From NCBI RefSeq assembly GCF_006007885.1, contig NZ_VCRO01000001.1, positions 1,054,001 to 1,118,000 of the forward strand: a DNA stretch of 64,000 nt. The letters run 5' to 3'. This document shows positions 43,683-53,423 of the stretch, in pieces; within the stretch, counting starts at the first letter, position 1; every line of letters starts with the position of its first letter. Source of the stretch: Alteribacter natronophilus. GTDB lineage: Bacteria > Bacillota > Bacilli > Bacillales > Salisediminibacteriaceae. Under the pieces are notes generated by a model, which was not told where the DNA came from, did no database searches, and saw only the letters and a list, made by a program, of their open reading frames with translations. A program made the translations under genes and the position numbers.

Positions 43683-45051
43683 TCTCTTCACCTCTCTTGG
43701 AAAATTGGATTTTATCTTCTTTTTTTCCGGTTATTTTTCCGTAAAGCAGCCCATCTTCCAGCCGGATCGTTACCGGGTCATCCTCCTGTGCCTGTTCCGT
43801 GCTTTTAAGGAGACTTCCGCTGCTGTCGTAGGCAAGGCTGTAGCCCCTCTCCATCATTTTAAGTGGACTGAGAACATCCAGCTTAAACAGCTGGCGCTGA
43901 AGTGTTTCCTCTTTTGACTTTTGGAAATCGGAAGCTGCAGCTTTAAATCGCTCATGCATCCTCTTTAAGGAGTCGGCCTCCCGGTGGATTCGGTGACGGG
44001 GATGTGCCTGCCGCAGGGAACGCTGTGCGAATTTGAGCGACTCCCGTTTTGACTGGACCAGGCGGGTGGTTCCCTTCTGCAGAGAATCCATCAGTCTGTC
44101 GAGCTCCTGTTCCTTCTGGCTGATCAGCTTTCCAGGGTAACGGAAGGCGTAGGACTGATCAAGACGCGATAACCGTTCTCTTAACCGGGCGGTTTGTTCA
44201 CCGGCTGCCCTTACAGCACGCATTTTCAGACCTCTGATTCTCTCCTCCAGCTCCTTTACATCCGGAACTGCCAACTCTGCTGCAGCTGTGGGTGTCGGGG
44301 CGCGCAGATCTGCAGTAAAATCACTGATTGTCACATCTGTCTCATGCCCTACGGCTGAAATGACCGGGACAGGACTATCGAAAATCGCATCTGCCACGAT
44401 TTCCTCATTGAAGGCCCAGAGTTCCTCGATTGAACCGCCGCCCCGGCCTGCAATTATGACATCGAACATTCCTGCTTCCCCTGCCTGGCGGATTGCCCTA
44501 GCCACGGAGGGAGCTGCACCGGGTCCCTGAACAAGTACAGGGAGAAGCGTAATCTTAACCGCCGGATAGCGCCTTTTTAATGTCGTAAGTATATCGCGTA
44601 CAGCAGCCCCGGTCCGCGATGTAATTACCGCAATTGATGAAGGAACAGCCGGAATCGGCTTTTTTCGTTCCTCACTGAAATACCCTTTGATTTCGAGTTT
44701 TTTCTTTAATTCCTCATAAGCCAGATACAGGTTTCCGATTCCGTCAGGCTGCATTTCCTTTACGTAAAACTGATACTGCCCATGAGGTTCATAAACGCTC
44801 ACGTCACCTCTTACCAGAACATTCATCCCGTTTTCCGGCAGGAATTTCAGGAAACGGTTACTCCCTGCAAACATTACACTCTGGATTCGGGAATTTTCAT
44901 CTTTGAGCGTAAAATACATGTGACCCCGGCTGTGTTTTTTAAAATTTGAAATTTCCGCCCGGATCCAGACGTTCTGAAGCACAGGTTCATCATCAATCAG
45001 GCGTTTTATCTGCCTTGTGAGACTGGAAACGGTGAGATAATTCTGCTGCAT
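43675..45051 (-). CDS. xseA: Exodeoxyribonuclease VII large subunit
   Basis: 458 residues (B. subtilis 448). N-terminal OB fold (1-100; [24 protein letters not shown]), then the catalytic core with [43 protein letters not shown] and [28 protein letters not shown], then C-terminal coiled coils. AGGAGGAACGTT precedes ATG 45051. Confidence 0.97.
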   Translation of the reverse strand: MQQNYLTVSSLTRQIKRLIDDEPVLQNVWIRAEISNFKKHSRGHMYFTLKDENSRIQSVMFAGSNRFLKFLPENGMNVLVRGDVSVYEPHGQYQFYVKEMQPDGIGNLYLAYEELKKKLEIKGYFSEERKKPIPAVPSSIAVITSRTGAAVRDILTTLKRRYPAVKITLLPVLVQGPGAAPSVARAIRQAGEAGMFDVIIAGRGGGSIEELWAFNEEIVADAIFDSPVPVISAVGHETDVTISDFTADLRAPTPTAAAELAVPDVKELEERIRGLKMRAVRAAGEQTARLRERLSRLDQSYAFRYPGKLISQKEQELDRLMDSLQKGTTRLVQSKRESLKFAQRSLRQAHPRHRIHREADSLKRMHERFKAAASDFQKSKEETLQRQLFKLDVLSPLKMMERGYSLAYDSSGSLLKSTEQAQEDDPVTIRLEDGLLYGKITGKKEDKIQFSKRGEENE

Positions 45052-45064
45052 AACGTTCCTCCTG

Positions 45065-45916
45065 CTATCTCCTGCGTTTTTGTGCTGATTCTATTGTGTT
45101 GTTAAGTAGCATGGTAATGGTCATTGGACCTACGCCGCCAGGAACCGGAGTAAGATAGGAAGCCACTTCCTTCACCTCTTCAAACTTTACATCACCCGTA
45201 AGATTACCTTCACTGTTGCGGTTAACACCTACATCGATGACCACCGCTCCCGGCTTGATGTATTCCCTGCCGACAAATTCCTCTTTCCCCACAGCTACCA
45301 CAAGAATATCCGCCTGGGCTGCAATTTCCTTCATGTTTTCAGTACGGGAATGACAGTATGTAACGGTTGCGTTTTCGTTGAGAAACAGCTGGCCGGCAGG
45401 CTTTCCGACAATATTACTTCTCCCGATGACCACAACGTGGCGTCCCTCGATTGAAATTTCCCTTGATTTCACCATTTCAACGATTCCTGCGGGTGTACAG
45501 GGCAGAAAAGCTTCCCTGCCGATCATCATTCTGCCAATATTTACAGGATGAAAACCGTCAACATCCTTCTCTGGAACAATGGCGTCAATGACGGCATCTT
45601 CCGAAATATGGGACGGGAGTGGAAGCTGTACGAGTATTCCATCGATGTGCTGTGCGTCGTTCAATTCCCTGATCCGGCCCAGCAGTTCTTCCTCTGTCGT
45701 ACTTTCCGGAAGTTCGTAGAGTTCCGAGTGAATGCCCGTCTCCTCACAGGCCCTCTGTTTTCCTCTGACGTAAGACTGTGAAGCAGGGTCCTCCCCAACA
45801 AGTATAACGGCGAGCCCCGGTATAATGCCTTGTTCCTTCAGTTCCTGTGTACGGTACTTCATTTCTTCGCGCTTCTGCGCGGAAAGTTCCTTGCCTGAAA
45901 TAATTTCAGCGGTCAT
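45065..45916 (-). CDS. folD: Bifunctional methylenetetrahydrofolate dehydrogenase/cyclohydrolase FolD
   Basis: 283 residues. NADP-dependent interconversion of 5,10-methylene-, methenyl- and 10-formyl-THF. Substrate motif SYVRGKQRACEETGI near 50, GILVQLPLP, then NADP motif VVIGRSNIVGKPAGQLFL, and C-terminal YLTPVPGGVGPMTITML. AGGGGAGAACCAGG precedes ATG 45916. It is 13 bases upstream of xseA. Confidence 0.97.
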   Translation of the reverse strand: MTAEIISGKELSAQKREEMKYRTQELKEQGIIPGLAVILVGEDPASQSYVRGKQRACEETGIHSELYELPESTTEEELLGRIRELNDAQHIDGILVQLPLPSHISEDAVIDAIVPEKDVDGFHPVNIGRMMIGREAFLPCTPAGIVEMVKSREISIEGRHVVVIGRSNIVGKPAGQLFLNENATVTYCHSRTENMKEIAAQADILVVAVGKEEFVGREYIKPGAVVIDVGVNRNSEGNLTGDVKFEEVKEVASYLTPVPGGVGPMTITMLLNNTIESAQKRRR

Positions 45917-45960
45917 CCTGGTTCTCCCCTTTTGTTATATATATTTGATATTTTATTAAC

Positions 45961-46086
45961 GCTCTTTTCGTACAGATTGCTGTTTTTCACGCTGCAGGTG
46001 GACGCTTAATCAAGGATTAAGCGTTCGTCGCTGGAGTCGGTGCCTTTCGCGTTAACTTATGTAAAAAACAATCTTTCCGAAAAGAG
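45961..46086. repeat. MITE-like intergenic repeat, copy 2
   Basis: 126 bp. Left end CTCTTTTCGTACAGATTGCTGTTTTT (about 45962-45987) and right end TAAAAAACAATCTTTCCGAAAAGAG (46062-46086) are inverted repeats over about 25 bases. Core blocks GCTGCAGGTGGACGCTTA and CGCTGGAGTCGGTGCCTTTCGC are family-specific. A small internal TTAATC-GATTAA dyad lies between them. Located between nusB and folD. Confidence 0.75.
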
Positions 46087-46104
46087 AAAAAAACAGCCTT
46101 GATA

Positions 46105-46153
46105 AAAAAGCATCCGCAGGTACGGAAAAAACCCGGGTCGGCTTTTTGTGGGA
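46105..46153. terminator. Possible hairpin after nusB
   Basis: AAAAAGC near 46105-46111 and GCTTTTT near 46140-46147 can pair around an inner TCCG/CGGA helix, giving T runs on both strands. It is about 25-70 bases after the nusB stop. A weak structure. Confidence 0.4.
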
Positions 46154-46176
46154 AAGTCTTACCGGGTTCTCAGTAA

Positions 46177-46578
46177 TTATTCTTTCGGAAGACCTTCAGC
46201 AATTTTTGAAAGCACACCATTTACAAAGCGGCCCGACTCTTCGTCAGCACTGAACCCTTTGGCGAGTTCAATCGCTTCATTAAGGCTTACATTTACCGGA
46301 ATATCATCTTCCCATTTCATTTCATAGACAGCCATGCGCATAATGGCACGGTTAACGTTTGCCACACGGCCGATTGTCCAGTGCTCCATTGCACCGTTCA
46401 GTGCTTCATCAATCTCGGCGGTATGCTCAACTGTACCTTTTACAAGAGACTGAAGAAAAGGTGTTACCTCTTCATCTTCTTCAAGTACAGCATCGATTGC
46501 TTCTTCATTTTCAACGCCCGTCATATCGATCTGATACAGGGACTGGACTGCTTTGATTCGCGCCACTCTTCGGTTCAT
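46177..46578 (-). CDS. nusB: Transcription antitermination factor NusB
   Basis: 133-residue all-helical protein. NusB with NusE (S10) binds boxA RNA and promotes antitermination of rRNA operons. Family features are RRVARIKAVQSLYQIDMT at the start, MEHWTIGRVANVNRAIMRMAVYEMKW in the centre, and VSLNEAIELAKGFSADEESGRFVNGVLSKI at the C-terminus. AAAAGGAGA lies before ATG 46578. The order nusB-folD-xseA matches B. subtilis, apart from the repeat after nusB. Confidence 0.96.
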   Translation of the reverse strand: MNRRVARIKAVQSLYQIDMTGVENEEAIDAVLEEDEEVTPFLQSLVKGTVEHTAEIDEALNGAMEHWTIGRVANVNRAIMRMAVYEMKWEDDIPVNVSLNEAIELAKGFSADEESGRFVNGVLSKIAEGLPKE

Positions 46579-46784
46579 GATTGTTACGTCTCCTTTTATA
46601 GCTTACAAAAATCCATACTACTTTAAAATATAGCACATCCGGCGGTGCCAATACAGTCTGACCGTATAATCCGAACACTCTTTCAACTCTGACGGGTGTG
46701 CATGCAGCAGACGGCACGAGACCCGCACAGCTTCAGAAGGGGCGGTCCCCCGCCCTGGAGGAGCGACCTCTTCTGCTCTGCCAG

Positions 46785-46822
46785 ATAAAAAACCCGAAGG
46801 AATTGGTACCCTTCAGGTTTTT
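46785..46822 (-). terminator. Terminator after yqhY
   Basis: AACCCGAAGG (46791-46800) pairs with CCTTCAGGTT (46809-46818) with one mismatch, and TTTTTTATC follows on the minus strand. Confidence 0.88.
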
Positions 46823-46827
46823 CTGTG

Positions 46828-47238
46828 CTATTTTCCGTCGCCCTCAGGATCTTCTTTTTTCGTTTCTTCAAACTGGACGCCTACGACATGAACATTGACA
46901 CCTTTCAGTTCAATAGCCGTCATATTTTTCAGTGTCTGAAAAATATTTTCCTGGACCTTTTTGCAGACATCGGGAATGGAAACGCCGTAGTTCGTAATGA
47001 CAAAAACATCGACGTTGATTCCCTCGTCCTGAAGATCAACTTTTACCCCTTTGCCGTGCGTACTTTTGCGACCGAGGCGTTCGGCAACACCCGAGGCAAA
47101 ATTTCCACGCATCGTAGCGACACCGTCGATTTCGGAAGCTGCCAGTCCCGCAATGACCTCAATGACTTCAGGGGATATCTCTACTTTTCCGAGATCATGA
47201 TGACCATCGGTCATATCAATCAGCTGATTGTCCTTCAT
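46828..47238 (-). CDS. yqhY: YqhY, Asp23/Gls24 family (DUF322)
   Basis: 136 residues from ATG 47238 (GGGAGGT upstream). Contains the Asp23 pattern GKVEISPEVIEVIAGLAASEIDGVATMRG and TNYGVSIPDVCKKVQENIFQTLKNMT. In B. subtilis yqhY lies just after accBC, and its loss perturbs acetyl-CoA carboxylase, implying a regulatory link to fatty acid synthesis. Cytosolic, no catalytic motif. It follows accC by 13 bases, so it is co-transcribed. Confidence 0.92.
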   Translation of the reverse strand: MKDNQLIDMTDGHHDLGKVEISPEVIEVIAGLAASEIDGVATMRGNFASGVAERLGRKSTHGKGVKVDLQDEGINVDVFVITNYGVSIPDVCKKVQENIFQTLKNMTAIELKGVNVHVVGVQFEETKKEDPEGDGK

Positions 47239-47251
47239 TACATTACCTCCC

Positions 47252-48616
47252 TTACTCGTCGTCACTTTTCGGCTTTAACGGATAGTTTTCCAAAAACTTC
47301 GTATTAAAATCACCGCTCACGAAAACCTCATGATCAAGCAGGCGCAGGTGGAACGGAATGGTCGTGTCCACACCTTCAATAACGAATTCTCCAAGGGCAC
47401 GCTTCATTCTTGCAATGGCTTCATCCCGTGTTTCACCATAAGTGATGACTTTTGCAACCATTGAATCATAAAACGGTGTGATCGTATAGCCCGGATAAAC
47501 GGCGCTGTCGACACGGACACCAAGACCGCCCGGCGGGAGATACATTTCCACTTTCCCCGGGGAAGGCATGAAATTTTTGTCCGGGTTCTCAGCATTAATA
47601 CGGCATTCCATCGACCAGCCGTTAAAAGTAACATCTTCCTGGGAGTGGGCAAGTTTCTGTCCTGAAGCCACAAGAATCTGTTCTTTAATCAGATCGATTC
47701 CCGTTACCATTTCAGTTACAGGGTGCTCAACCTGAATTCTTGTATTCATTTCCATAAAGTAAAAGTCACCGGTATTGTGGTCATAAATGAACTCAACTGT
47801 CCCTGCTCCCACATAATCCACAGCTTCCGCTGCCCGAACGGCAGCTCCTCCCATTTCCGCACGTTTCTCCTTAGTGAGGGCCGGACTCGGCGTCTCTTCC
47901 ACAAGTTTCTGGAGGCGTCGCTGAATGGAGCAGTCACGTTCACCGAGGTGAATCGTATTTCCATGGGTATCGGCCAGTACCTGAATTTCCACGTGACGGA
48001 AGTCTTCAATAAACTTCTCCAGGTAAACACCAGGGTTTCCGAAGTTTGCTCTTGCTTCATTCTGTGTAACCGAAATGCCTTTTCGAAGCTCTTTTTCATC
48101 TTTGGCGACACGGATCCCTTTACCGCCGCCCCCTGCAGTTGCTTTTATAATGACAGGGTAACCAATTCCCTCGGCAATCCTGACCCCGTCTTCAACATCT
48201 TTAATAATACCGTCAGAACCCGGTACGACCGGCACGCCTGCTTTGTCCATCGTCTTTCTTGCAACATCCTTTGTCCCCATCTGACTGATTGCTTCAGGTG
48301 ACGGACCGACAAAAGTAATATTACAAGCAGAACAGATCTCTGCAAAATCGGCATTCTCAGCAAGGAATCCGTAGCCTGGATGGATCGCGTCCACTTCAGT
48401 CAGCGTGGCTACACTCATGATGTTTGTGAAATTCAAATAACTTTCCGCTGACGAGGTGGGACCAATACAATAGGCTTCATCAGCCATCCGTACATGAAGG
48501 GCTTCCTTATCCGCCTGTGAATAGACAGCTACCGTCTCAACCCCAAGCTCCTGACAGGCCCGGATGATCCGGACAGCAATTTCTCCTCTGTTGGCTATAA
48601 GCAGTTTCTTTATCAT
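47252..48616 (-). CDS. accC: Acetyl-CoA carboxylase, biotin carboxylase subunit
   Basis: 454 residues from ATG 48616 ([17 protein letters not shown]), with GGGG about 10 bases upstream. ATP-grasp enzyme carboxylating AccB biotin with bicarbonate and ATP. Motifs are [14 protein letters not shown], glycine-rich loop [14 protein letters not shown] near 160, [13 protein letters not shown] with catalytic residues, and [16 protein letters not shown] near 285-300. It may also serve the carboxyltransferase at 9728-11275. Confidence 0.97.
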   Translation of the reverse strand: MIKKLLIANRGEIAVRIIRACQELGVETVAVYSQADKEALHVRMADEAYCIGPTSSAESYLNFTNIMSVATLTEVDAIHPGYGFLAENADFAEICSACNITFVGPSPEAISQMGTKDVARKTMDKAGVPVVPGSDGIIKDVEDGVRIAEGIGYPVIIKATAGGGGKGIRVAKDEKELRKGISVTQNEARANFGNPGVYLEKFIEDFRHVEIQVLADTHGNTIHLGERDCSIQRRLQKLVEETPSPALTKEKRAEMGGAAVRAAEAVDYVGAGTVEFIYDHNTGDFYFMEMNTRIQVEHPVTEMVTGIDLIKEQILVASGQKLAHSQEDVTFNGWSMECRINAENPDKNFMPSPGKVEMYLPPGGLGVRVDSAVYPGYTITPFYDSMVAKVITYGETRDEAIARMKRALGEFVIEGVDTTIPFHLRLLDHEVFVSGDFNTKFLENYPLKPKSDDE

Positions 48617-48628
48617 ACGCGTCATCCC

Positions 48629-49150
48629 CTACTCCGGTTTAACCAGAAACAGTTCCTGGCCGTATTCCACGAGCTGGCCGTTTTCAACGAGCACTTCCAC
48701 AACTTCACCTTTAACTTCAGCTTCGATTTCGTTCATCAGCTTCATGGCTTCAACAATGCAGACCACTGAATCAGGCTTCACTTTATCACCCTGGTTCACG
48801 TATGTAGGCGAATCAGGTGATGGTGCTTCGTAAAAGGTTCCTACCATAGGAGAGGTGATCGCATGAAGACCTTCCCTGTCAGAACTGTCCTTTTCGCCGC
48901 TTTCGGACTTTGCTTCGGGTTTTGCTTCCTGTTGTGGTGCAGGAGCTTCGGCCTGCTGAGGTGCTGCAGGTGCCGGCTGTGGTGCTGCAGCCTGGGGTAC
49001 TTCCCTGACGACAGTCTGGCCGGCTCCTTCTGCTCCTTTAACCTGTTTACGCATGGTGATTTTTTCACCATTCTGTTCGTATTTAAATTCATCGATGCTT
49101 GACTGGTCAATTAATTTGATCAGTTCACGGATTTCCTGGATTTTTAACAT
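48629..49150 (-). CDS. accB: Acetyl-CoA carboxylase biotin carboxyl carrier protein
   Basis: 173 residues from ATG 49150 (AAGGAG 9 bases upstream; the GTG at 49159 is too close). An N-terminal [19 protein letters not shown] segment, a Pro/Ala/Gln-rich linker (about 50-90), and a biotinyl domain with [17 protein letters not shown], whose Lys is biotinylated. First gene of accB-accC-yqhY. Confidence 0.97.
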   Translation of the reverse strand: MLKIQEIRELIKLIDQSSIDEFKYEQNGEKITMRKQVKGAEGAGQTVVREVPQAAAPQPAPAAPQQAEAPAPQQEAKPEAKSESGEKDSSDREGLHAITSPMVGTFYEAPSPDSPTYVNQGDKVKPDSVVCIVEAMKLMNEIEAEVKGEVVEVLVENGQLVEYGQELFLVKPE

Positions 49151-49289
49151 TTCATTCACTCCTTGTACAAATCTTCCGTATGTTTGCCTGTCCCGGTAAT
49201 AACCAGGGCGTTAACGGTATGTATTATGAGCAAGTCCTAATTTTCATGCTACCGTACTTTTCTGTAATTGAAAAGTATTTTTCTGTTTC

Positions 49290-49443
49290 GTAAACACTCC
49301 TGTTTTATTTCCACTGCATGCGGACGCTTTCCGCGGGCAGGACCTCAGCCTCCTCGGGAAAATCACCCTTCGGGGACTTCAGATCCTGCTTTTCCCTCCA
49401 GAGTTGCCGCCTTTCGCTTCAATCTAAAAAAGCAGCAATTTAT
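49290..49443. repeat. MITE-like intergenic repeat, copy 3
   Basis: About 154 bp in the 443-base gap between accB and the next gene upstream. Left end ACTCCTGTTTTATTTC, left block TGCGGACGCTTTCCGCGGGCAG, right block CCAGAGTTGCCGCCTTTCGCT, right end AAAAAAGCAGCAATTT. The left terminus is more decayed than in copies 2 and 4. The rest of the gap (49151-49289, 49444-49593) shows no gene. Confidence 0.72.
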
Positions 49444-49593
49444 TCATTCGAAAACGGCCTTCTGTTTTGAATGGGGTTCACAGCTCCGGGAAAGCGCTGT
49501 CAAATCCCTCCACGCAGAAACACCTATCAAACAGCGGTGCCTCCACCTGCCCCCGCGAGGAGGCTTCCGGCGGGACGGCACCGCTTCATCGGC

Positions 49594-49947
49594 TTACTGC
49601 TCTTCGGCAGGCTCTTCTGTTTTAACAGCTTTCTCAATTTTGTATTCTCTGAAGACGGGGATTTCAGACAGGTTGTCGGGAATCTTCCCTTTTTCAAGAA
49701 GAATGATTTTAACCGTATTCTTGTTTCTCGCCATGTGGTACTTTTCTCCGTACTCATTTTCCTGAGTATACTTTTTAAGACTCTGGTAGTCTTCTTCCTG
49801 AATGGAGATCGGCTCCGTACCCTCTTCAGCATCCTCTTCCTGATTAAAACCCACGTCAAATTCAACTATTTGAATTTTATCATTCTTTATATTGCGCGTC
49901 TGTTCCAGTACCGCTTTGGCACCTTCCGTTAAATCAGACCATTCCAT
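49594..49947 (-). CDS. Hypothetical acidic protein between spoIIIAH and accB
   Basis: 117 residues from ATG 49947 (AAAGGAG 11 bases upstream); the frame continues to 50067 without a ribosome site. Acidic and soluble, with MEWSDLTEGAKAVLEQTRN at the start, mixed helix/strand (KIQIVEFDVGF, NTVKIILLEKGKIP) and a Glu-rich tail. Not recognised. It is not part of the B. subtilis gene order here, so it is an accessory insertion between two conserved operons, next to a repeat. Confidence 0.6.
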   Translation of the reverse strand: MEWSDLTEGAKAVLEQTRNIKNDKIQIVEFDVGFNQEEDAEEGTEPISIQEEDYQSLKKYTQENEYGEKYHMARNKNTVKIILLEKGKIPDNLSEIPVFREYKIEKAVKTEEPAEEQ

Positions 49948-50172
49948 TTGCCGGATCTCTCCTTTACTTTCAAATTCAGATGATCTTTGATAATGTGTCC
50001 AATCATCCCTCTTCTTCACCCCGGATGGGATTCCAGCCGGGCCTGTCCACTGCCTGACTCTCGGCAAGTCTCTTTTTCATGTTAGCATTTACAGGAGGTA
50101 ATTATACCATCTGTTAACGATAAAATCATTAACTATCCGTGTTTGGTGCAGGAAATCACCGCAGGGAACACA

Positions 50173-50206
50173 GAAAAAAGCAGAGGAACGAATCCCCTGC
50201 TCTGCT
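50173..50206 (-). terminator. Terminator after the spoIIIA operon
   Basis: Minus-strand AGCAG-GGGATTCG-centred hairpin: AGCAGAGG (50180-50187) against the CCT/CTCTGCT segment (50196-50205), followed by TTTTTTC. It lies 10 bases after the spoIIIAH stop. Confidence 0.75.
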
Positions 50207-50215
50207 GTGCTTCCG

Positions 50216-50809
50216 TTAATTCGACTGATAGCCCACCATAATATTGTCTGCTCCCAGCTCCTCATAAGCGAGCCGTTTGATCTGAACGGCTTCCTCTTTT
50301 GAGAGTCCGTCTGCTTTTACATAGATTCTGACCTGTCCGTCCTCTGTAATTACAAGAGCATCCTCGTAGCCTCTGGCCTTTATCAGCGTTTCAAGCAGTT
50401 CCTCTTTCTGTGCCATGGCCTGAAGTGCTTCACGTCCGTCAAATGCCTGACTCTGAACGTCTGCCGAGGCTTCGGCAGAGGCAATTACATCGGCGTATTC
50501 CTCATTGGCCTTGCCCCGGGCATCCTGTCGCTGGAGACGGATCATTTCAAACATTTCGTCGGCACTCATGGTGCTGTACTGTGACTGCCCTGATGCAGCT
50601 GTAGTATCTTCGATTTCAACGAATGTGACACTTTCATCGTTCTGCAGCTGGGCTTCCAGGTCTTCCCCTTCAGCAGCCTGGTTTTCTCCGGTTTGATCCT
50701 GCGGTACACCGGCAAAATCCTGATTGTTAATGTTAATGTAGTACACAGATAGAACGATAATCAGACTCAGCATTGTTAAAAGCCATACCGTTTGACGTTT
50801 CAGTACCAT
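50216..50809 (-). CDS. spoIIIAH: Stage III sporulation protein AH
   Basis: 197 residues. One N-terminal span (LLTMLSLIIVLSVYYI), a disordered acidic stretch, and a ring-building (YscJ/FliF-like) domain near 95-197 with VIASAEASADVQSQAFDGREALQAMAQKEELLETLIKARGYEDALVITEDGQVRIYVKADGLSKEEA. In sporulation the extracellular domain meets forespore SpoIIQ and forms the mother-cell side of the feeding-tube channel. The start overlaps the spoIIIAG stop (TAATG). Confidence 0.95.
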   Translation of the reverse strand: MVLKRQTVWLLTMLSLIIVLSVYYININNQDFAGVPQDQTGENQAAEGEDLEAQLQNDESVTFVEIEDTTAASGQSQYSTMSADEMFEMIRLQRQDARGKANEEYADVIASAEASADVQSQAFDGREALQAMAQKEELLETLIKARGYEDALVITEDGQVRIYVKADGLSKEEAVQIKRLAYEELGADNIMVGYQSN

Positions 50810-51480
50810 TACGATTCCCCCTCATTTTTTTTGGGCATAACTGACACTCTGTGTGACGGAACATCGAGCACTCTGCTTACAGCTTCTACTACTGAAGTTT
50901 TGATCTGTATATTATCAACGCCTCTCGCAACAACAAGGACACCCCGGACGTCAGGTTTTTCAACCTTCTGAATGAGTGGTTCTTCCTTATCGCCGCTTCT
51001 GATGATTACAACCTGCTCATCCTTGGTTGTATCCTGGACCTGGCGTTTTCCGCCTTCCCGGTCCGTTTCATCAGTGAGCTGCTCCTTTGAATTAACGTTG
51101 GTCTGATAGATCTGCTTTTCTGTTTCTGCAAGATTAACTACGACCATGACATCAGACACACCGACCATCTGCTCGAGTGCTTTTTTCAGCTGGGACTCGT
51201 ACAGTGATTCATACTCGCCCATCGTCATAGGCCCATCTGTACTTTTGGATTTAAACACCGGTTCGGCTTCCTCATCCTGCTCACTGAAATTATTTTCCTC
51301 CAGCCCGGAAGCCGGAATCATTGCCTCATCCTCACTGTCCGAAGTAAATGCGCTGCTTACTATCATAAAGAACAGACCAAGAAACAGGAGAACAAGAAGA
51401 TATTTGACATTCACTTTTTTCCACTTCCCAGTATCCTTGTACTGATCAAGCCATGAACGTTTCTTCTTATCATCAGTCAC
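50809..51480 (-). CDS. spoIIIAG: Stage III sporulation protein AG
   Basis: 223 residues, single span (YLLVLLFLGLFFMIVSSAF near 26-44), then a large extracytoplasmic domain with LKKALEQMVGVSDVMVVVNLAETEKQIYQTN and VRGVLVVARGVDNIQIKTSVVEAVSRVLDVPSHRVSVMPK, the secretin-associated ring fold. It forms the large ring of the A-Q channel. GTG 51480 overlaps spoIIIAF by 8 bases and follows GGAGGGGG. Confidence 0.95.
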   Translation of the reverse strand: MTDDKKKRSWLDQYKDTGKWKKVNVKYLLVLLFLGLFFMIVSSAFTSDSEDEAMIPASGLEENNFSEQDEEAEPVFKSKSTDGPMTMGEYESLYESQLKKALEQMVGVSDVMVVVNLAETEKQIYQTNVNSKEQLTDETDREGGKRQVQDTTKDEQVVIIRSGDKEEPLIQKVEKPDVRGVLVVARGVDNIQIKTSVVEAVSRVLDVPSHRVSVMPKKNEGES

Positions 51481-52150
51481 GGGATCCCCCTCCTTTCATC
51501 TCTACCTCAATGAGTTCCTCCGGGATGCTCCAGGCTCCGGCCAGATAATTTCGAATCTCCCCCAGCCATCCTGAATCTGATGTTTCAGCATCTCCCTGAC
51601 CCTCATCCGGTCCGGTGATTTCGTCAGCAGGAAGAATGGCAACGGTTTCCACCGGAACGATCAGGTTGTCCGTCACTTCACTGTCGCCTTCCACTTCCTC
51701 GAGGCGTTCTGTCAGTGTGATCCTTACTGCTCCAACCCCTTCAAGAACTTCTTCTCCTTCAGTGTAGTGATCCATTTCCACTTCAATCGATGCAGGCACC
51801 ACTCCAAACCTGTTGTTCAGATCATCTGAAACTTGTCTTTTTAATAGGACAGCCATGTATTCAGAAATATATGCACGTGTCCCATCCTCTATATCCATTT
51901 TCTTCTGATTTATGGAAGTTTCCTGACCGCCGTACCCTTCATCCACCCATTCCGCCATGGACTGGAACCATTCCTCGGGATCGGAATGAAAAATGCTGAG
52001 TACCGGCTGAATCATAACCATCAGCACCATAAGTCCCACCACAAGCTTTACATAGCGCTGCAGACTGGAGTTGGGAAGAAGAAGCTCCAGAATTGCTGCA
52101 AAAAGGACAAGTAAAATGATATTGGCTACCCATTCCGTTATAAATGCCAT
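51473..52150 (-). CDS. spoIIIAF: Stage III sporulation protein AF
   Basis: 225 residues. Two N-terminal spans (WVANIILLVLFAAILELLLP and VKLVVGLMVLMVMIQPVL), then a soluble domain (about 70-180) with VEMDHYTEGEEVLEGVGAVRITLTER, and a C-terminal IRNYLAGAWSIPEELIEVEMKGG. Component of the mother-cell SpoIIIA complex. GGAGGGC precedes ATG 52150. There is a 36-base gap to spoIIIAE. Confidence 0.93.
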   Translation of the reverse strand: MAFITEWVANIILLVLFAAILELLLPNSSLQRYVKLVVGLMVLMVMIQPVLSIFHSDPEEWFQSMAEWVDEGYGGQETSINQKKMDIEDGTRAYISEYMAVLLKRQVSDDLNNRFGVVPASIEVEMDHYTEGEEVLEGVGAVRITLTERLEEVEGDSEVTDNLIVPVETVAILPADEITGPDEGQGDAETSDSGWLGEIRNYLAGAWSIPEELIEVEMKGGGSRD

Positions 52151-52186
52151 GAAGCCCTCCTTCCCGACTGCTGTTGACAGCTGCCG

Positions 52187-53407
52187 TTATCTCATCATAA
52201 GGGATAGGTTTCCTGAAATAATCATGATCGTAATCGACAGAAAGAACATCAGACACACTGCCGACAGTGCAGCAAAAACATAGAGAACCGACTTGCCGAT
52301 AATGGAAAGTGAAGCTATGATCGGGCCCCCGCCCAGAGGCTGCAGAACAGCAGAGGCAAACGAGTAGATCAGGGCAAGTGAAAGAACTTTCAGTGCCGGA
52401 AAAATACAGATCAGCAGCAGCAGAATCAGACCTGCCACACCGACCGTATTCTTCACAAGAACGGATGCGCCCATTACTGTATCCGCAGCATCAGTAAACA
52501 TGCGGCCCACGACGGGAACAAAGTTGCCTGTTACAAACTTTGCCGTTTTTATGGCTATGCCGTCAGCTACAGCTGCGGTTGCCCCCTGCACACTGATTAC
52601 ACCAAGAAAAACAGTAAGAAAAATCCCGAGACCTCCTGCAGCGATATTTCTCAGTAAATCCGCAAGCTTTGTAACTTTATAATGGTCGGTCATCGTACTC
52701 ACAATGCTCAGAAGAGCACTCATAAAAAGGAGAGGGAGTACAAAATACTGAACAAACAGCCCGCTCGTGTGAACGAGAAACACAATCATCGGATGAAAAA
52801 GTGCGACAGAGGTGATACTCCCTGTACTTGCCATGAGTACGAGGAGCAGCGGCAGCAGGGAAATCATGAAGTTGGACATCGCCTCGATCGTCTGCTGGGT
52901 AAACTGTATGGCGACGTGGAAACTGTTCAGGGCAATGATCAGAAGCACCATATAGGTTATGGCATAGGCGACTTTACTGATGGAATGCTTCTCGAATGCC
53001 TGCTGGAGATGGGAAAGAATCATGCTGAAGATGGCTAGGAGAATCAGGGTGCCCAGCAGCTTGCCGTTAACGATAATTTCGTGGAAAAGGAATTTCAGAA
53101 AACCGAACAGCCATTCCTTTAGGGAGAAGGGCTTGTCTGACTGTATAAATTCAAGCAGGGACCCTTTGTAGCTTTCCGGCAGAAAGCCCCCGTAATTATG
53201 GAGAACATCATCCCAGTATTCCCTGATATCTTCTATGCCGAGCTGTTCAAGCTGCTGCTCCATGAATTCTTCCTGTTCCATGACAGGGCCGCCTTCAGCC
53301 GGGCCCCCATCCTCTCCTTCCGCCACGGCAGCAGCGGGAAAAAGGAATGAGGCTGTGATTACTGTTAATATAAGAACCGCAAGAACGTTTCCTGTCTTCC
53401 TGCCCAT
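52187..53407 (-). CDS. spoIIIAE: Stage III sporulation protein AE
   Basis: 406 residues with a cleavable signal-like N-terminus (VLAVLILTVITASFLFPAAAVA), an acidic stretch, and about eight membrane spans from residue 100 to the end. Family stretches are LPLLLVLMASTGSITSVALFHPMIVFLVHTSGLFVQYFVLP and VPVVGRMFTDAADTVMGASVLVKNTVGVAG. Resembles permeases and probably forms a membrane pore of the A-Q complex. GGGGGAG lies before ATG 53407. Confidence 0.95.
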   Translation of the reverse strand: MGRKTGNVLAVLILTVITASFLFPAAAVAEGEDGGPAEGGPVMEQEEFMEQQLEQLGIEDIREYWDDVLHNYGGFLPESYKGSLLEFIQSDKPFSLKEWLFGFLKFLFHEIIVNGKLLGTLILLAIFSMILSHLQQAFEKHSISKVAYAITYMVLLIIALNSFHVAIQFTQQTIEAMSNFMISLLPLLLVLMASTGSITSVALFHPMIVFLVHTSGLFVQYFVLPLLFMSALLSIVSTMTDHYKVTKLADLLRNIAAGGLGIFLTVFLGVISVQGATAAVADGIAIKTAKFVTGNFVPVVGRMFTDAADTVMGASVLVKNTVGVAGLILLLLICIFPALKVLSLALIYSFASAVLQPLGGGPIIASLSIIGKSVLYVFAALSAVCLMFFLSITIMIISGNLSLMMR

Positions 53408-53423
53408 CCTCCCTCTCCCCCTT

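Noticed and set aside
46683-46784. GC-rich stretch between nusB and yqhY as a small gene or RNA
   Set aside because: Short frames on both strands lack ribosome sites; only the yqhY terminator is convincing.
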